The translations under genes and the position numbers were made by a program. Under the pieces are notes generated by a model. The model searched no databases. It was not told the DNA's origin and was given only the letters and a program-made list of their open reading frames with translations. Positions 53,611 through 63,063 of a stretch of DNA of 64,000 nucleotides are shown one piece after another; position 1 is the first letter of the stretch, and each line of letters starts with the position of its first letter. This stretch comes from Saprospiraceae bacterium UBA6168. Lineage in GTDB: Bacteria; Bacteroidota; Bacteroidia; Chitinophagales; Saprospiraceae. The stretch spans positions 1 through 64,000 of the forward strand of contig DIUC01000056.1 of assembly GCA_002435785.1 (NCBI GenBank), written 5' to 3'.

Positions 53611-54426
53611 ATGTCCGTAACAAAAGAAGTCAAGCGCATCACCGTCCACGTACTCCAGGCCATGAAGTCTCGGGGCGAGAAAATCACCATGCTCACTGGC
53701 TACGACTACTCGATGGCCCGGATCCTCGATGCGGGTGGCGTGGAGGTCATTCTCGTCGGCGACTCGGCCTCCAACGTAATGGCAGGACACGAAACCACTT
53801 TGCCCATCACCCTCGACCAGATGATTTACCACGCCGCCTCCGTGGTTCGTGGAGTGAAAAAGGCGCTCGTGGTAGTGGACCTGCCCTTCGGCTATTATCA
53901 AGGCAGCTCACGGGTAGCATTGGAGAGCGCCATCCGTATTATGAAGGAGTCGGGCGCCCATGCCGTGAAGATGGAAGGCGGCGAAGAAATTGCGGAATCC
54001 GTGAAGCGCATCCTATCGGCGGGCATCCCGGTGATGGGGCATCTCGGCCTCACGCCGCAGAGCATTTACAAATTCGGGACTTATCAAGTGCGGGCGAAGG
54101 AGGAAATGGAGGCCGAAAAACTGAAGCACGACGCCAAGTTGCTCGAAGAAATTGGGTGCTTCGCCATCGTTTTGGAAAAAATACCAGCCACCCTCACCAA
54201 AGCAGTATCAGAAAGCCTGCACATCCCGACCATCGGCATCGGAGCGGGCATGCACGCCGACGGGCAGGTGCTGGTGACGCACGACATGCTGGGCATCACG
54301 CACGAGTTTCAGCCACGGTTCTTGCGGCGGTACCTGGAGCTTTTTGAGGAGGTAAAAGCGGCAGTAGAAGCCTACTGTGCCGACGTGAAAGCGAAGGATT
54401 TTCCAAACGAGCATGAGCAATATTAA
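53611..54426 (+). CDS. panB: 3-methyl-2-oxobutanoate hydroxymethyltransferase
   Basis: 271 aa. Class II aldolase-like TIM barrel: [33 protein letters not shown] (metal and substrate Asp), [55 protein letters not shown], and [21 protein letters not shown]. It transfers a hydroxymethyl group from 5,10-methylene-THF to make ketopantoate, the first committed step to pantothenate and CoA. No other pan gene is near. A micro-repeat hairpin abuts the start codon. Confidence 0.97.
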   Translation: MSVTKEVKRITVHVLQAMKSRGEKITMLTGYDYSMARILDAGGVEVILVGDSASNVMAGHETTLPITLDQMIYHAASVVRGVKKALVVVDLPFGYYQGSSRVALESAIRIMKESGAHAVKMEGGEEIAESVKRILSAGIPVMGHLGLTPQSIYKFGTYQVRAKEEMEAEKLKHDAKLLEEIGCFAIVLEKIPATLTKAVSESLHIPTIGIGAGMHADGQVLVTHDMLGITHEFQPRFLRRYLELFEEVKAAVEAYCADVKAKDFPNEHEQY

Positions 54427-54467
54427 AAAAAACAAAGCGAGGGGCGTTGCCCAACGCTAAGATATTT

Positions 54468-54511
54468 CGCCCCTTCAGGGCTAATTTTTATCACAAAGCC
54501 CTGAAAGGGCG
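54468..54511. repeat. REP-like palindrome CGCCCCTTCAGGGCT
   Basis: Arms 54468-54482 (CGCCCCTTCAGGGCT) and 54497-54511 (AGCCCTGAAAGGGCG) pair except for one position around a 14-base loop. The 54433-54457 stretch (GAGGGGCGTTGCCCAACGC) and TCGGGTAGCGCCCGA at 54525-54539 add small hairpins. The form resembles bacterial REP elements; it may also terminate panB. Confidence 0.7.
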
Positions 54512-54538
54512 CAATACGTTAACATCGGGTAGCGCCCG

Positions 54539-55834
54539 ATGAACACAATGAAAAACATCCAACACCTCGCAACCCTGGCAGTAATGCTACTTGCCCTTTG
54601 CGCAAGCGCCCAAACCACCTACCTGCACTGCGGTAAGCTGATTGATTGCGTAAGCAACAACGCCCAACCCGAAATGACCATCGTGGTGGAGGGCAACCGC
54701 ATCAAGGAAGTGCAAAAGGGGTATGCCAAAGCCCCTGCCGACGCCAAGGTCGTTGACCTGAAAAACAAGACCGTGATGCCCGGCCTAATGGACATGCACG
54801 TGCATCTCGAAGGCGAAAGCAACCCGAAGAGTTACGAGGAAAAATTCCGACTGAACCCCTCCGACGTGGCCTACCAAGCGGAGGTTTTTGGCAAAAAAAC
54901 GCTGATGGCGGGCTTCACCACCGTGCGTGACCTCGGCGGCAGTGGTGTGAACGTTTCGCTCCGCAATGCCATCAACGCTGGATTGGTGGATGGCCCACGC
55001 ATTTTCACCGCCGAGAAATCCATCGCCACCACAGGCGGCCACGCCGACCCAACCAACGGGGTGAGAAAGGACATGAAGGGCGACCCAGGCCCGGCGGAGG
55101 GCGTCATCAACAGCCCGGACGAGGCTTGGGAGGCCGTGCGCCACCGCTACAAGAACGGGGCCGACCTCATCAAAATCACGGCAACGGGCGGCGTGCTCAG
55201 CATGGCCGCCAATGGGCTGAACCCGCAGTTCCGGGAGGAGGAAATAGCGGCGGTAGTGGCAGCTGCAAAGGACTATGGCTTCACGGTGGCGGCCCACTGC
55301 CACGGGGACGAGGGCATGTTGCGGGCCGTGAAAATGGGCGTGACGAGCATCGAGCATGGCACGTTCATGACGGAGGAAATCATGGCGTTGATGAAGCAGA
55401 AAGGGACTTACTACGTGCCGACCATCTCCGCCGGTCGCTTCGTGGCAGAGAAAGCAAAACAGGATGGCTACTTTCCAGCTATGGTGGCCATGAAGGCTGC
55501 CATCGTTGGTCCGCAGATACAGGCGACGTTCGGGCGGGCGTACAAGGCGGGCGTGAAAATCGCATTCGGCACCGATGCGGGGGTGAGCCAGCACGGCGAA
55601 AACGCCTGGGAGTTCGTCTTCATGAACGAGGCGGGTATGCCACCGATGGAGGCCATCAAGTCGGCAACCGTAACCACTGCCGCATTGATAAACAAAAGCG
55701 CCGACCTTGGCACCATCGAGAAGGGCAAATTGGCGGACATCGTGGCGGTGGACGGCGACCCGCTGGCCGACATGAAGGCGATGCTGAAGATGCGGTTTGT
55801 GATGAAAGAAGGGAAAATTTACCGAAACGAGTAG
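54539..55834 (+). CDS. Secreted metal-dependent amidohydrolase
   Basis: 431 aa; signal peptide [17 protein letters not shown]; starts at 54539 or 54548 differ by three residues. Amidohydrolase TIM barrel with [10 protein letters not shown] (HxH metal site), [10 protein letters not shown] (bridging Lys), [17 protein letters not shown] and FGTDAG (last Asp). This set matches the imidazolonepropionase-like/prolidase-like branch of secreted amidohydrolases. The substrate is probably a peptide or amide; exact role unknown. The C-terminus [15 protein letters not shown] is the usual composite beta domain. Confidence 0.93.
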   Translation: MNTMKNIQHLATLAVMLLALCASAQTTYLHCGKLIDCVSNNAQPEMTIVVEGNRIKEVQKGYAKAPADAKVVDLKNKTVMPGLMDMHVHLEGESNPKSYEEKFRLNPSDVAYQAEVFGKKTLMAGFTTVRDLGGSGVNVSLRNAINAGLVDGPRIFTAEKSIATTGGHADPTNGVRKDMKGDPGPAEGVINSPDEAWEAVRHRYKNGADLIKITATGGVLSMAANGLNPQFREEEIAAVVAAAKDYGFTVAAHCHGDEGMLRAVKMGVTSIEHGTFMTEEIMALMKQKGTYYVPTISAGRFVAEKAKQDGYFPAMVAMKAAIVGPQIQATFGRAYKAGVKIAFGTDAGVSQHGENAWEFVFMNEAGMPPMEAIKSATVTTAALINKSADLGTIEKGKLADIVAVDGDPLADMKAMLKMRFVMKEGKIYRNE

Positions 55835-55975
55835 TTCGCAATCTGACAGTCTGTGGCAGCTTTTGCGGCACTTTTTTATCGAAGCAAAGCAACCAAAATT
55901 TCAAAATGGATTTAAGGCATTTACCCCAACTCACTGAAAACCTCAAAATCCAAAATTCTCAAACTCTCACTTAAT

Positions 55976-57028
55976 ATGGAGAATCAACAACTCGAACCCA
56001 CCCCAAAAAGTCCGCTCCGCAAAATAGTCCTTGCCCTTTTCCTACTGATTTTGGGCATAGGCGGCTATATTGGCTGGAGCTTTTTTTACAAGCCCAACGT
56101 GCCCGCCACCTTGGCCAACAAATACTTGCTCATACCCACCGGTGCCACGCTGGACCAAGTGGTGGACTCCCTCAAGACCGGCAATTTTATCCGTAACGAA
56201 AACGCATTCCGAATGATGGCGGAGCGCTTGAGCTACAAGGCCAGGGGGGGACGTTTTGAGATTACGCCGGGCATGAGCAGCTATCACTTGGTAAAGCATT
56301 TGCGAAGCGGAAAACAAGCCCCGGTGCGGGTGGTGCTGGTCAACGAGCGGCTGGCCGAGGACATCGCCGCCAAAGTGGCCAGGAGCATCGAGCCGGACTC
56401 GTTGGCATTGGTCACGCTGTTGAACGATACCACTTTTCTCGACAGCATCGGCTTCACGCCAGCGACCATGTTGTCGCTGTTCATCCCCAATACTTATGAG
56501 TTTTTCTGGAACACCTCGGCCCGCAAATTCGTGGAACGCATAAAAAAGGAAAACGACCGCTTCTGGGAGGCAGAAGGCCGTGACGAAAAGGCTCGGGCGC
56601 TTGGGCTCAGCCGAGAGGAGGTCTATACCGTGGCGAGCATCGTGGAGCGGGAAACCAACTATGAGCCTGAAAAAGAGCGTATGGCCGGGGTTTATCTGAA
56701 CAGAGTGGAGCAGGGTTGGCCGCTGCAAGCCGACCCCACGCTGGTGTTCGCCAGCCGAGACTGGGAAGCCCGTGACCTCGCCAAGTACAAAAGCCTCGAC
56801 TCGCCGTACAACACCTACAAGTACCCCGGCCTGCCGCCCGGCCCCATCAGCATGGCCAGCATCCCCAGCCTCGATGCAGTGCTGAACCGGGAAAAACACG
56901 ACTACATGTTCTTCGTGGCGATGGGCGATGGCTCTGGCAAGCACATGTTTGCCGTGACCTACGATGCGCACAAGGTGAACATTGAGGTTTATAAGCGGAA
57001 CCTGATTGGGAGGGGGTTGGGGCTTTGA
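55976..57028 (+). CDS. mltG: Endolytic murein transglycosylase MltG
   Basis: 350 aa. Short cytoplasmic start, one membrane helix (IVLALFLLILGIGGYIGWSFF), LysM-like subdomain (~50-100) and the YceG catalytic domain: IPNTYEFFWNTSARKFVER, VASIVERETNYEPEKERMAGVYLNRV (catalytic Glu in the ERE motif), LQADPTLVFA, YNTYKYPGLPPGPISMASIPSLDAVL and MFAVTYDAH. It cuts nascent glycan strands and may set their length. A single TTTGAGG-type micro-repeat (55930-55970) precedes the start; a strong terminator follows. Confidence 0.96.
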   Translation: MENQQLEPTPKSPLRKIVLALFLLILGIGGYIGWSFFYKPNVPATLANKYLLIPTGATLDQVVDSLKTGNFIRNENAFRMMAERLSYKARGGRFEITPGMSSYHLVKHLRSGKQAPVRVVLVNERLAEDIAAKVARSIEPDSLALVTLLNDTTFLDSIGFTPATMLSLFIPNTYEFFWNTSARKFVERIKKENDRFWEAEGRDEKARALGLSREEVYTVASIVERETNYEPEKERMAGVYLNRVEQGWPLQADPTLVFASRDWEARDLAKYKSLDSPYNTYKYPGLPPGPISMASIPSLDAVLNREKHDYMFFVAMGDGSGKHMFAVTYDAHKVNIEVYKRNLIGRGLGL

Positions 57029-57044
57029 AAAATCAATTAAAAAC

Positions 57045-57085
57045 AAAAAGGGCCGGGTTCTCCTGTTGAGAACCCGGCCCTTTTT
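57045..57085 (+). terminator. Rho-independent terminator of mltG
   Basis: GGGCCGGGTTCT and AGAACCCGGCCC form a 12-bp stem around CCTGTTG, flanked by A5 and T5, so it may also serve the minus-strand small gene at 57106. Confidence 0.95.
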
Positions 57086-57105
57086 GTTTAGGAAAGACGG
57101 TTGGA

Positions 57106-57255
57106 TTAATTAACCAACTCAAACTTTCCTTCCTCTACTTTCCTGACAAAATCATTGGCCGACAGCTCTTGGGTCTTGCCATCAGGCAATAAAGAGATGA
57201 GGACTTGGGAGGATACGCATTTGACAAACTTGACGGGAATTGGGACATTTTTCAT
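57106..57255 (-). CDS. Small conserved-looking protein, 49 aa
   Basis: ATG 57255 to TAA 57106. The product begins MKNVPIPVKFVKCVSSQVLI, continues SLLPDGKTQELSANDFVRKV and ends EEGKFELVN. Codon positions look coding, with a balanced mix of hydrophobic and charged residues and two predicted beta strands, a turn (PDGK) and a helix. No signal peptide. Its stop is 21 bp from the shared terminator. No family recognised. It is the only substantial frame in 57029-57451. Confidence 0.55.
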   Translation of the reverse strand: MKNVPIPVKFVKCVSSQVLISLLPDGKTQELSANDFVRKVEEGKFELVN

Positions 57256-57410
57256 GGTGGCTCTAATTTTTGAAAAGACAATAATTAATGCCAGTAACGA
57301 GTCCTATTTTCGGAATGTTCGGTTTGGCGGGTTAAAAAAATATTAGAAAATGGAGGGGGGCGATGGTTCTTATTCAAGCAACCATTTTTTGCATGGTTAG
57401 ATAGGTTTCT

Positions 57411-57428
57411 CCCTGTCAGCTGACAGGG
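57411..57428. promoter_or_regulatory. Perfect 18-bp palindrome CCCTGTCAGCTGACAGGG
   Basis: Fully self-complementary with no loop, between the 49-aa gene's upstream region and the zinc-ribbon gene's stop. An A8 run follows on the plus strand. Its zero-loop symmetry fits a dimer-binding operator better than a terminator. Confidence 0.4.
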
Positions 57429-57451
57429 AAAAAAAACCAAATTAGCCTGTA

Positions 57452-57727
57452 TCAAAAAACCTTTTCCGCCACCCGAATCCGAATCTTCTTGATTTCCTCC
57501 AGCAGCCAGCCGTCGAGGTTGCGGTACCAATCCAAGTGCTGTGACCATAGGCCACAGCCGCCGGCTTCAGGCGGGTGGCAACAGGTCTCTTCCCACTGCT
57601 TGGCGCAGGAAGGGCAGCGACCTGCCGTGTCAAAAGTGTGCCAAGAATGGCCACAGGTGCATGACCACTGGTCGGTGGGGGTTGGCTCCCAATTGCATTT
57701 CGGACAGGCGATTTTTACCTCAGCCAT
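57452..57727 (-). CDS. Zinc-ribbon protein, 91 aa
   Basis: From ATG 57727 (AEVKIACPKCNWEPTPTDQW). Eight or more Cys/His in metal-binding pairs: CPKC, CTCGHSWHTFDTAG, CPSC, CCHPPEAGGC. This suggests two small zinc knuckles or ribbons, then a helix (DGWLLEEIKKIRIRVAEKVF). No enzyme domain. Likely a cytoplasmic protein- or nucleic-acid-binding adaptor. I recall similar short proteins in Bacteroidota as hypotheticals. Confidence 0.75.
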   Translation of the reverse strand: MAEVKIACPKCNWEPTPTDQWSCTCGHSWHTFDTAGRCPSCAKQWEETCCHPPEAGGCGLWSQHLDWYRNLDGWLLEEIKKIRIRVAEKVF

Positions 57728-57851
57728 AAGTTTTGAGTTTTGGGTTTCGAGTGGTGGACGGCGGATGTGCAAGGTATAGAAATTAAACCGGCGCTTGCAG
57801 ATTGGTAGCGGGGCTTGGCCTACTCATTGGTCGAAACTCGGAACTAAATAG

Positions 57852-57912
57852 AAAAACCGGGCTTCGTCAGTACACGTATCCCAAATAGGAACGTGAGCCA
57901 ATGAAGCCCGGT
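57852..57912 (-). terminator. Branched terminator of rpsU
   Basis: ACCGGGCTTC (57856-57865) pairs with GAAGCCCGGT (57903-57912), enclosing an inner CACGT/ACGTG stem. On the minus strand T5 follows. It lies ~105 bp past the rpsU stop; 57913-58016 shows no gene. Confidence 0.7.
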
Positions 57913-58016
57913 CGTTTGTTTTCTTGAAGGGCATTTGCAGCGATTTTGTCCAAAAAAATCGAAGCTCGACTACTCGGAACGAAGCGCAAATGCCATATTG
58001 ATAGAAAGCTGGAAGC

Positions 58017-58211
58017 TTAGATTTCTTCCCGGCGCTTCTTCTGCTCCAAATAAATAGCCTTCAGGCGTTCCGCCCGCTTGATGATGGAAGGCTTCGTAAA
58101 ATCCCGGCGATTCCGCAGTTCTTTCAAGGTCTGCGTTTGCTGAAACTTGCGCTTGAAGCGCTTGAGTGCCTGGTCAATGGATTCGCCGTTTTTAATTTCC
58201 GTAATCAACAT
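58017..58211 (-). CDS. rpsU: 30S ribosomal protein S21 (bS21)
   Basis: 64 aa, the usual length. LITEIKNGESIDQALKRFKRKFQQTQTLKELRNRRDFTKPSIIKR is diagnostic. In Bacteroidota ribosomes bS21 helps cover the 3' end of 16S rRNA, which explains the weak use of Shine-Dalgarno. The sequence just before ATG 58211 (CAATTTTTTAACTT on the minus strand) has no Shine-Dalgarno. The 58212-58489 gap holds no supported feature. Confidence 0.97.
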   Translation of the reverse strand: MLITEIKNGESIDQALKRFKRKFQQTQTLKELRNRRDFTKPSIIKRAERLKAIYLEQKKRREEI

Positions 58212-58489
58212 AAGTTAAAAAATTGTACGTTTAGAGCCGAAAGGTCTGAATTTACTGGTATTTTTAGTTTCAGTTTCTTCGGCTGGATTCTGAAATTCCC
58301 TAATGGGGCGCAAATTTAGGGAAGTTTGTCAATAAATGGGTGCGCAGCGTCTTTTTAGGAAAACATTTTTTGAAAAAAAACTAAAAAAGCGGTTGGACAA
58401 GCACGACTTCCCATCCGCTCCGTACCTTGCCACTCCCCTGACGGGCAGAACAAAATCTATTTTTCAAACCAGACCAACTTCCATCCTTT

Positions 58490-59785
58490 ATGAAAAAGCT
58501 CCTATTGCTGCTGAGTTGTTGCTTCATCGCCTTGCTCACACTTGGGCAGACCAAGTCCAACAAAAACTCCCCACCGCTTGCTGAGGCCACGCCCGAAAGC
58601 CAGGGGTTCAGCAGCGAGCGGCTGGCCCGTGTGGATGCCATGCTGCAAAGCGCCGTGGCTGATAGCGACATCCCCGGTGCCGTACTCCTCATTGCTCGGA
58701 ACGGCAAAATTGTACATTGGAAAGCATTCGGCTTGGCCGACAACGCCGCCAAACGGACGCTCAAACGAGACGACATCTTCCGAATCGCTTCGCAAACGAA
58801 GGCCATTACCTCCACCGCCGTGATGATGCTCTGGGAGCAGGGCAAATTCCAGCTCGACGACCCCATTTCAAAGTACATCCCGGAGTTCCAAAACCCGCAA
58901 ATACTCAAGGATTTCAAGTATTCAGACACGTCGTGGACAACGGAACCAGCCAAGTCCGAAATCACCATCCGCCACCTGCTCACGCATACCAGCGGCATCG
59001 GCTACGGGGTCATTGACGGGGACGAGCGCTACAAGATGATCTACCGGAAGGCGGGCATCACCGACCTGTTCACCACCGAAAACATCTCCATTGGCGAGAG
59101 TGTGAAGAAGCTGGCCAAGCTGCCCCTGCACCACCAGGCCGGCGAAAAATACACCTACTCTGAAAGCATTGACGTACTCGGGTACCTCGTGGAAGTGGTT
59201 GCTGGCGAGCCGCTCGACGTGTTCATGAAAAAAAACATCTTCGACCCGCTGGGCATGACCGACACTTGGTTTTACCTTCCTTCGGAAAAAGCCAGCCGCC
59301 TCGTGACCGTGCAGAAACCGGAGAACGGTACATGGGTGCGCTACCCGGTCACTTTTTACGATACGGACTACCCCATCAAGGGCGCCAAGCGGTTTTTCTC
59401 CGGTGGCGCTGGCCTCAGTAGCACGGCAAGGGACTACGCCACCTTCCTCCAAATGTACCTCAACGGTGGCGAGCTGAACGGCCGCCGCATCCTCAGCCGC
59501 ACGACGGTGGACGCCATCCTTTCCAACCAAGTGGGCGACCTCTTCGCTTGGGACGATGGCAAGGGCTTCGGCTTGGCCTTTGGGGTGCTGAACGAGAAGG
59601 GCGAAGCCAAAGGAGGCAACGGCAGTGCTGGCACTTTCGACTGGGGCGGCTATTTCAACACCACTTACTTCGCCGACCCACAGGAAAAAATCATCGGGAT
59701 ACTGATGAAGCAGACGCAGGGCACGGTGTCCGACGAAACAAGTGGGTTTTTACGGCAATTGATTTATCAGGCATTAGATGATTGA
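58490..59785 (+). CDS. Secreted serine hydrolase (class C beta-lactamase/DD-peptidase fold)
   Basis: 431 aa with signal peptide (LLLLLSCCFIALLTLGQ). Beta-lactamase/transpeptidase-like domain: FRIASQTKAITSTAVMML has the SxxK motif (Ser-Gln-Thr-Lys), YTYSESIDVLGYLVEVV the YxS/N-type tyrosine, and GNGSAGTFDWGGYFNT the third (KTG/HxG-like) motif. ITIRHLLTHTSGIGYG is typical of the EstB/PBP4*-like esterase and D-peptidase branch. True beta-lactamase activity is not implied. Single gene. Confidence 0.93.
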   Translation: MKKLLLLLSCCFIALLTLGQTKSNKNSPPLAEATPESQGFSSERLARVDAMLQSAVADSDIPGAVLLIARNGKIVHWKAFGLADNAAKRTLKRDDIFRIASQTKAITSTAVMMLWEQGKFQLDDPISKYIPEFQNPQILKDFKYSDTSWTTEPAKSEITIRHLLTHTSGIGYGVIDGDERYKMIYRKAGITDLFTTENISIGESVKKLAKLPLHHQAGEKYTYSESIDVLGYLVEVVAGEPLDVFMKKNIFDPLGMTDTWFYLPSEKASRLVTVQKPENGTWVRYPVTFYDTDYPIKGAKRFFSGGAGLSSTARDYATFLQMYLNGGELNGRRILSRTTVDAILSNQVGDLFAWDDGKGFGLAFGVLNEKGEAKGGNGSAGTFDWGGYFNTTYFADPQEKIIGILMKQTQGTVSDETSGFLRQLIYQALDD

Positions 59786-59953
59786 AAATGGTTCAACCTT
59801 TTTGGGTAAAGGGTGGTTAGTTGCTCGGGTTTTTTAATGCTGTGGTTTTTTGCCTTTTGCTCCGGCGCCATTTTACTTTGAGGAACCTGATATTCCAGAT
59901 TATGAAAGGAGTAACAACCCCATTCAACATCCAGTGAAATAAGAACTTGAATC

Positions 59954-62900
59954 ATGACCATCTCCGAACTCTCCCTCCGCCGCCCAGTCCTTGCCATCGT
60001 GATGAACGTGCTCATCGTGCTGTTTGGCGTGCTCGGTTTCCAGTTCCTCGGTGTGAGGGATTTCCCCGCCATTGACCCGCCGACGGTCAACGTGCGCACC
60101 AACTATGCCGGGGCCAACGCCGACATCATCGAAAGCCAGATTACCGAGCCGCTCGAAAAGTCGCTCAATAGCATAGCCGGGGTTAAGAGCATCACCTCCG
60201 GCAGCAGCCAGGGCACCAGCAACATCACCGTGGAGTTCGAGCTGGGCATCAACCTGGAGGATGCCGCCAACGACGTAAGGGACAAAGTAGCCGGGGCGCA
60301 GCGCAACCTGCCGACCGACCTCGACGGGCCGCCCATCGTCTCCAAAGCCGACGCCAGTTCAGGCCCCATTCTCTCCATGACCGTGGAGAGCGACATCCGC
60401 AACCAACTGCAGCTCACCGAGTTTGCCACCAACACCCTCCTTGAACGCCTCGAAACCATACCCGGCGTGAGCGGCATACAGATTTGGGGCGAAAAACGCT
60501 ATGCCATGCGCATCTGGCTCGACCCCGCCAAACTCAGTGCCTACGGCCTCACGCCCATGGACGTACGCAATGCCCTGCTCCGTGAAAACGTGGAACTGCC
60601 CAGCGGCAAGATAGCTGGGAACGCCACCGAGCTGACCGTCCGAACCTTCGGGCGGCTCAACACCGAGGAGGAGTTTGCCAACTTAATCGTAAAAAACATC
60701 GCCACCGGCGACATCCGCCTCAAGGACATCGGCAGTGCCGTCCTCGGGCCCGAAAACGAGGAAACTGTGCTCAAGCAAAGCATGGTGCCCATGATTGCGC
60801 TCGCCGTGATACCACAGCCCGGCAGCAACTACGTCGCCATCTCCGACGAGTTTTACCGCAGGCTCGACCAGTTGCGGGACGAAGTGCCGGAAGACCTCAA
60901 GCTCGACATCGCCTACGACAGCGTGAAGTTCATCACCCAATCCATCGAAGAAGTGGAGGAGACCCTACTCATTGCCATCGGCCTCGTGGTGTTGGTCATC
61001 TTCTTTTTCTTTCGCAATTGGCTGGTGGCCATTCGCCCGCTGGTGGACATCCCGGTGTCGCTCATTGGGGCGTTCTTCATCATGTACATCAGTGGGTTCA
61101 CCATCAACATCCTCACCCTGCTGGCCATCGTACTCTCCACGGGCCTCGTGGTGGATGACGGCATCGTCGTCACGGAAAACATTTTCAAGAAAATGGAAGC
61201 CGGCATGGGCAAGTGGCAGGCCGCACTGGAAGGCTCCAAGGAAATATATTTCGCCGTCATCGCAACGAGCATCACGCTGGCCGTCATCTTCCTGCCCATC
61301 ATCTTTTTGGAGGGCTTTGTGGGGCGGCTGTTCCGGGAGTTCGGCATAGTGGTGGCTGGTGCGGTACTCATATCATCCTTTGTTTCGCTGACGCTAACGC
61401 CCGTTTTGAACGTAAAAATGAGCGGCAACCACCACGGCTGGCTCTGGCGGGTCACCGAGCCGTTCTTTGCGGGCATGGAACGTGGGTACCATTGGTTGTT
61501 GCAGGGTTTCATCCGCTGGCGCTGGCTCTCGTTGGGCATATTGGCGGGTTGTTTTTTGATGATTTGGAAAATAGGCGGCGGGCTGAAATCGGAGCTTTCG
61601 CCAATGGAAGACCGCAGCCAGTTCCGAATGCAAATGCAGATGCCGGAGGGCACCAGCTTCGACGCCATGGACCAGTACATTGACCGAATGTCCCAGTTCA
61701 TGCTGGACAGTGTGCCCGAGCAAAAAGTGGTGATGAGCGTGACGGCACCCGGCTTTTTTGGCTCCGGCTCTGTCAACCAGGGCTTCGTGCGGGTGGTGCT
61801 GGTGGAGCCTAATGAGCGTGAGCGCTCCCAGCAGGACCTGGTGGACATGGTGAGCCGCAACCTCGGAAAGTTCAGCGAGGGCAAGGCTTTCCCCATACAA
61901 GAGCAGACCATTTCCGCCAACCGCCGTGGCGGCTTGCCCGTGCAGTTTGTATTGCAAAACAATAATTTTGAAAAAATCAAGGAGGTGCTGCCCAAGTTCG
62001 TGGAGCAGGCCAACCAAAGCCCCGTGTTCCAAGGCGTGGACCCCGACGTGAAGTTCAACAAACCAGAGCTGCGCATCGAGATTGACCGCCTCAAGGCCAC
62101 CCAAATGGGCGTCAGCGTGGCCGACGTTTCCGAAACGCTGCAACTCGCACTGAGCAACCGCCGCCTCGGCTATTTCATCAAAGAAGGCAAGCAGTACCAA
62201 GTCATCGGGCAGGTGGACCGCAGCAACCGGGACGACCCCGCCGACCTCAAGAACATTTACGTCCGCAACACGCAGGGAGAGGTCATCCCCTTGGACAACC
62301 TTGTGACCATCAAGGAGGAAACCTCGCCACCGGTCATCTACCACTTTGACCGGTACAAGAGTGCTACCGTGAGTGCTGGCCTTGCTCCCGGCAAGACAGT
62401 CGGCGACGGCATCGCCGAAATGCAGCGGATAGCCGATGGCCTCCTCGACGACTCGTGGAGCACGGCGCTGGCGGGCACGAGCCGGGAGTTTGCGGAGAGC
62501 CAAGGAAATACCAGCTTTGCATTCATCCTTGCCCTCGTGCTCATTTTCTTGGTGTTGGCTGCGCAATTCGAGAGCTTCGTAGACCCCTTGGTCATCATGC
62601 TCACCGTGCCGCTGGCGATGGCAGGGGCCGTGCTTTCCCTCTGGCTTTTTGACCAAACGCTGAACATCTTCTCGCAAATCGGGATGATTATGCTCATCGG
62701 GCTTGTGACCAAAAACGGCATCCTCATCGTCGAGTTTGCCAACAAAAAAAGAAAGGCAGGCCTGAGCAAGATGGAGGCCGTTGTGGAAGCGTCCACTGCC
62801 CGTATGCGCCCCATCCTGATGACCAGCCTTTCCATGGCGCTGGGCGCACTGCCAATTGCCCTTTCGTTGGGCGCAGCCGCCACGAGCCGCATCCCGCTGG

Positions 62901-63052
62901 GCATCGTCATCGTGGGCGGCATCCTTTTCTCGCTGCTGCTGACCCTGTTCGTCATCCCGGCCATGTACTCGTTCCTATCGAGGAAAGAAGGCAAAGGGTT
63001 TGAGGAGATGATCGGCAAAACGGCAGCAATGGAAAAGGCGGAAACGCTGTGA
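59954..63052 (+). CDS. RND-family efflux permease (HAE1/AcrB-like)
   Basis: 1032 aa, full length. Twelve membrane helices and two large periplasmic loops. TISELSLRRPVLAIVMNVLIVLFGVLG start, TGLVVDDGIVVTENIFKKME (proton-relay Asp pair), GLVTKNGILIVEFANKKRKAG (Lys of the relay) and MRPILMTSLSMALGALPIAL identify a drug/metabolite exporter rather than a heavy-metal pump. It should work with a membrane-fusion protein and an outer-membrane channel, but neither is adjacent: upstream is a serine hydrolase and downstream an ABC-F gene. Confidence 0.95.
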   Translation: MTISELSLRRPVLAIVMNVLIVLFGVLGFQFLGVRDFPAIDPPTVNVRTNYAGANADIIESQITEPLEKSLNSIAGVKSITSGSSQGTSNITVEFELGINLEDAANDVRDKVAGAQRNLPTDLDGPPIVSKADASSGPILSMTVESDIRNQLQLTEFATNTLLERLETIPGVSGIQIWGEKRYAMRIWLDPAKLSAYGLTPMDVRNALLRENVELPSGKIAGNATELTVRTFGRLNTEEEFANLIVKNIATGDIRLKDIGSAVLGPENEETVLKQSMVPMIALAVIPQPGSNYVAISDEFYRRLDQLRDEVPEDLKLDIAYDSVKFITQSIEEVEETLLIAIGLVVLVIFFFFRNWLVAIRPLVDIPVSLIGAFFIMYISGFTINILTLLAIVLSTGLVVDDGIVVTENIFKKMEAGMGKWQAALEGSKEIYFAVIATSITLAVIFLPIIFLEGFVGRLFREFGIVVAGAVLISSFVSLTLTPVLNVKMSGNHHGWLWRVTEPFFAGMERGYHWLLQGFIRWRWLSLGILAGCFLMIWKIGGGLKSELSPMEDRSQFRMQMQMPEGTSFDAMDQYIDRMSQFMLDSVPEQKVVMSVTAPGFFGSGSVNQGFVRVVLVEPNERERSQQDLVDMVSRNLGKFSEGKAFPIQEQTISANRRGGLPVQFVLQNNNFEKIKEVLPKFVEQANQSPVFQGVDPDVKFNKPELRIEIDRLKATQMGVSVADVSETLQLALSNRRLGYFIKEGKQYQVIGQVDRSNRDDPADLKNIYVRNTQGEVIPLDNLVTIKEETSPPVIYHFDRYKSATVSAGLAPGKTVGDGIAEMQRIADGLLDDSWSTALAGTSREFAESQGNTSFAFILALVLIFLVLAAQFESFVDPLVIMLTVPLAMAGAVLSLWLFDQTLNIFSQIGMIMLIGLVTKNGILIVEFANKKRKAGLSKMEAVVEASTARMRPILMTSLSMALGALPIALSLGAAATSRIPLGIVIVGGILFSLLLTLFVIPAMYSFLSRKEGKGFEEMIGKTAAMEKAETL

Positions 63053-63063
63053 TTTGACTTTGA

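Noticed and set aside
60913..62677. Two long minus-strand frames (414 and 427 aa) opposite the RND gene
   Set aside because: The plus-strand permease is full length with all functional motifs; the opposite frames have Ser/Met/Thr- or His-rich shadow composition.
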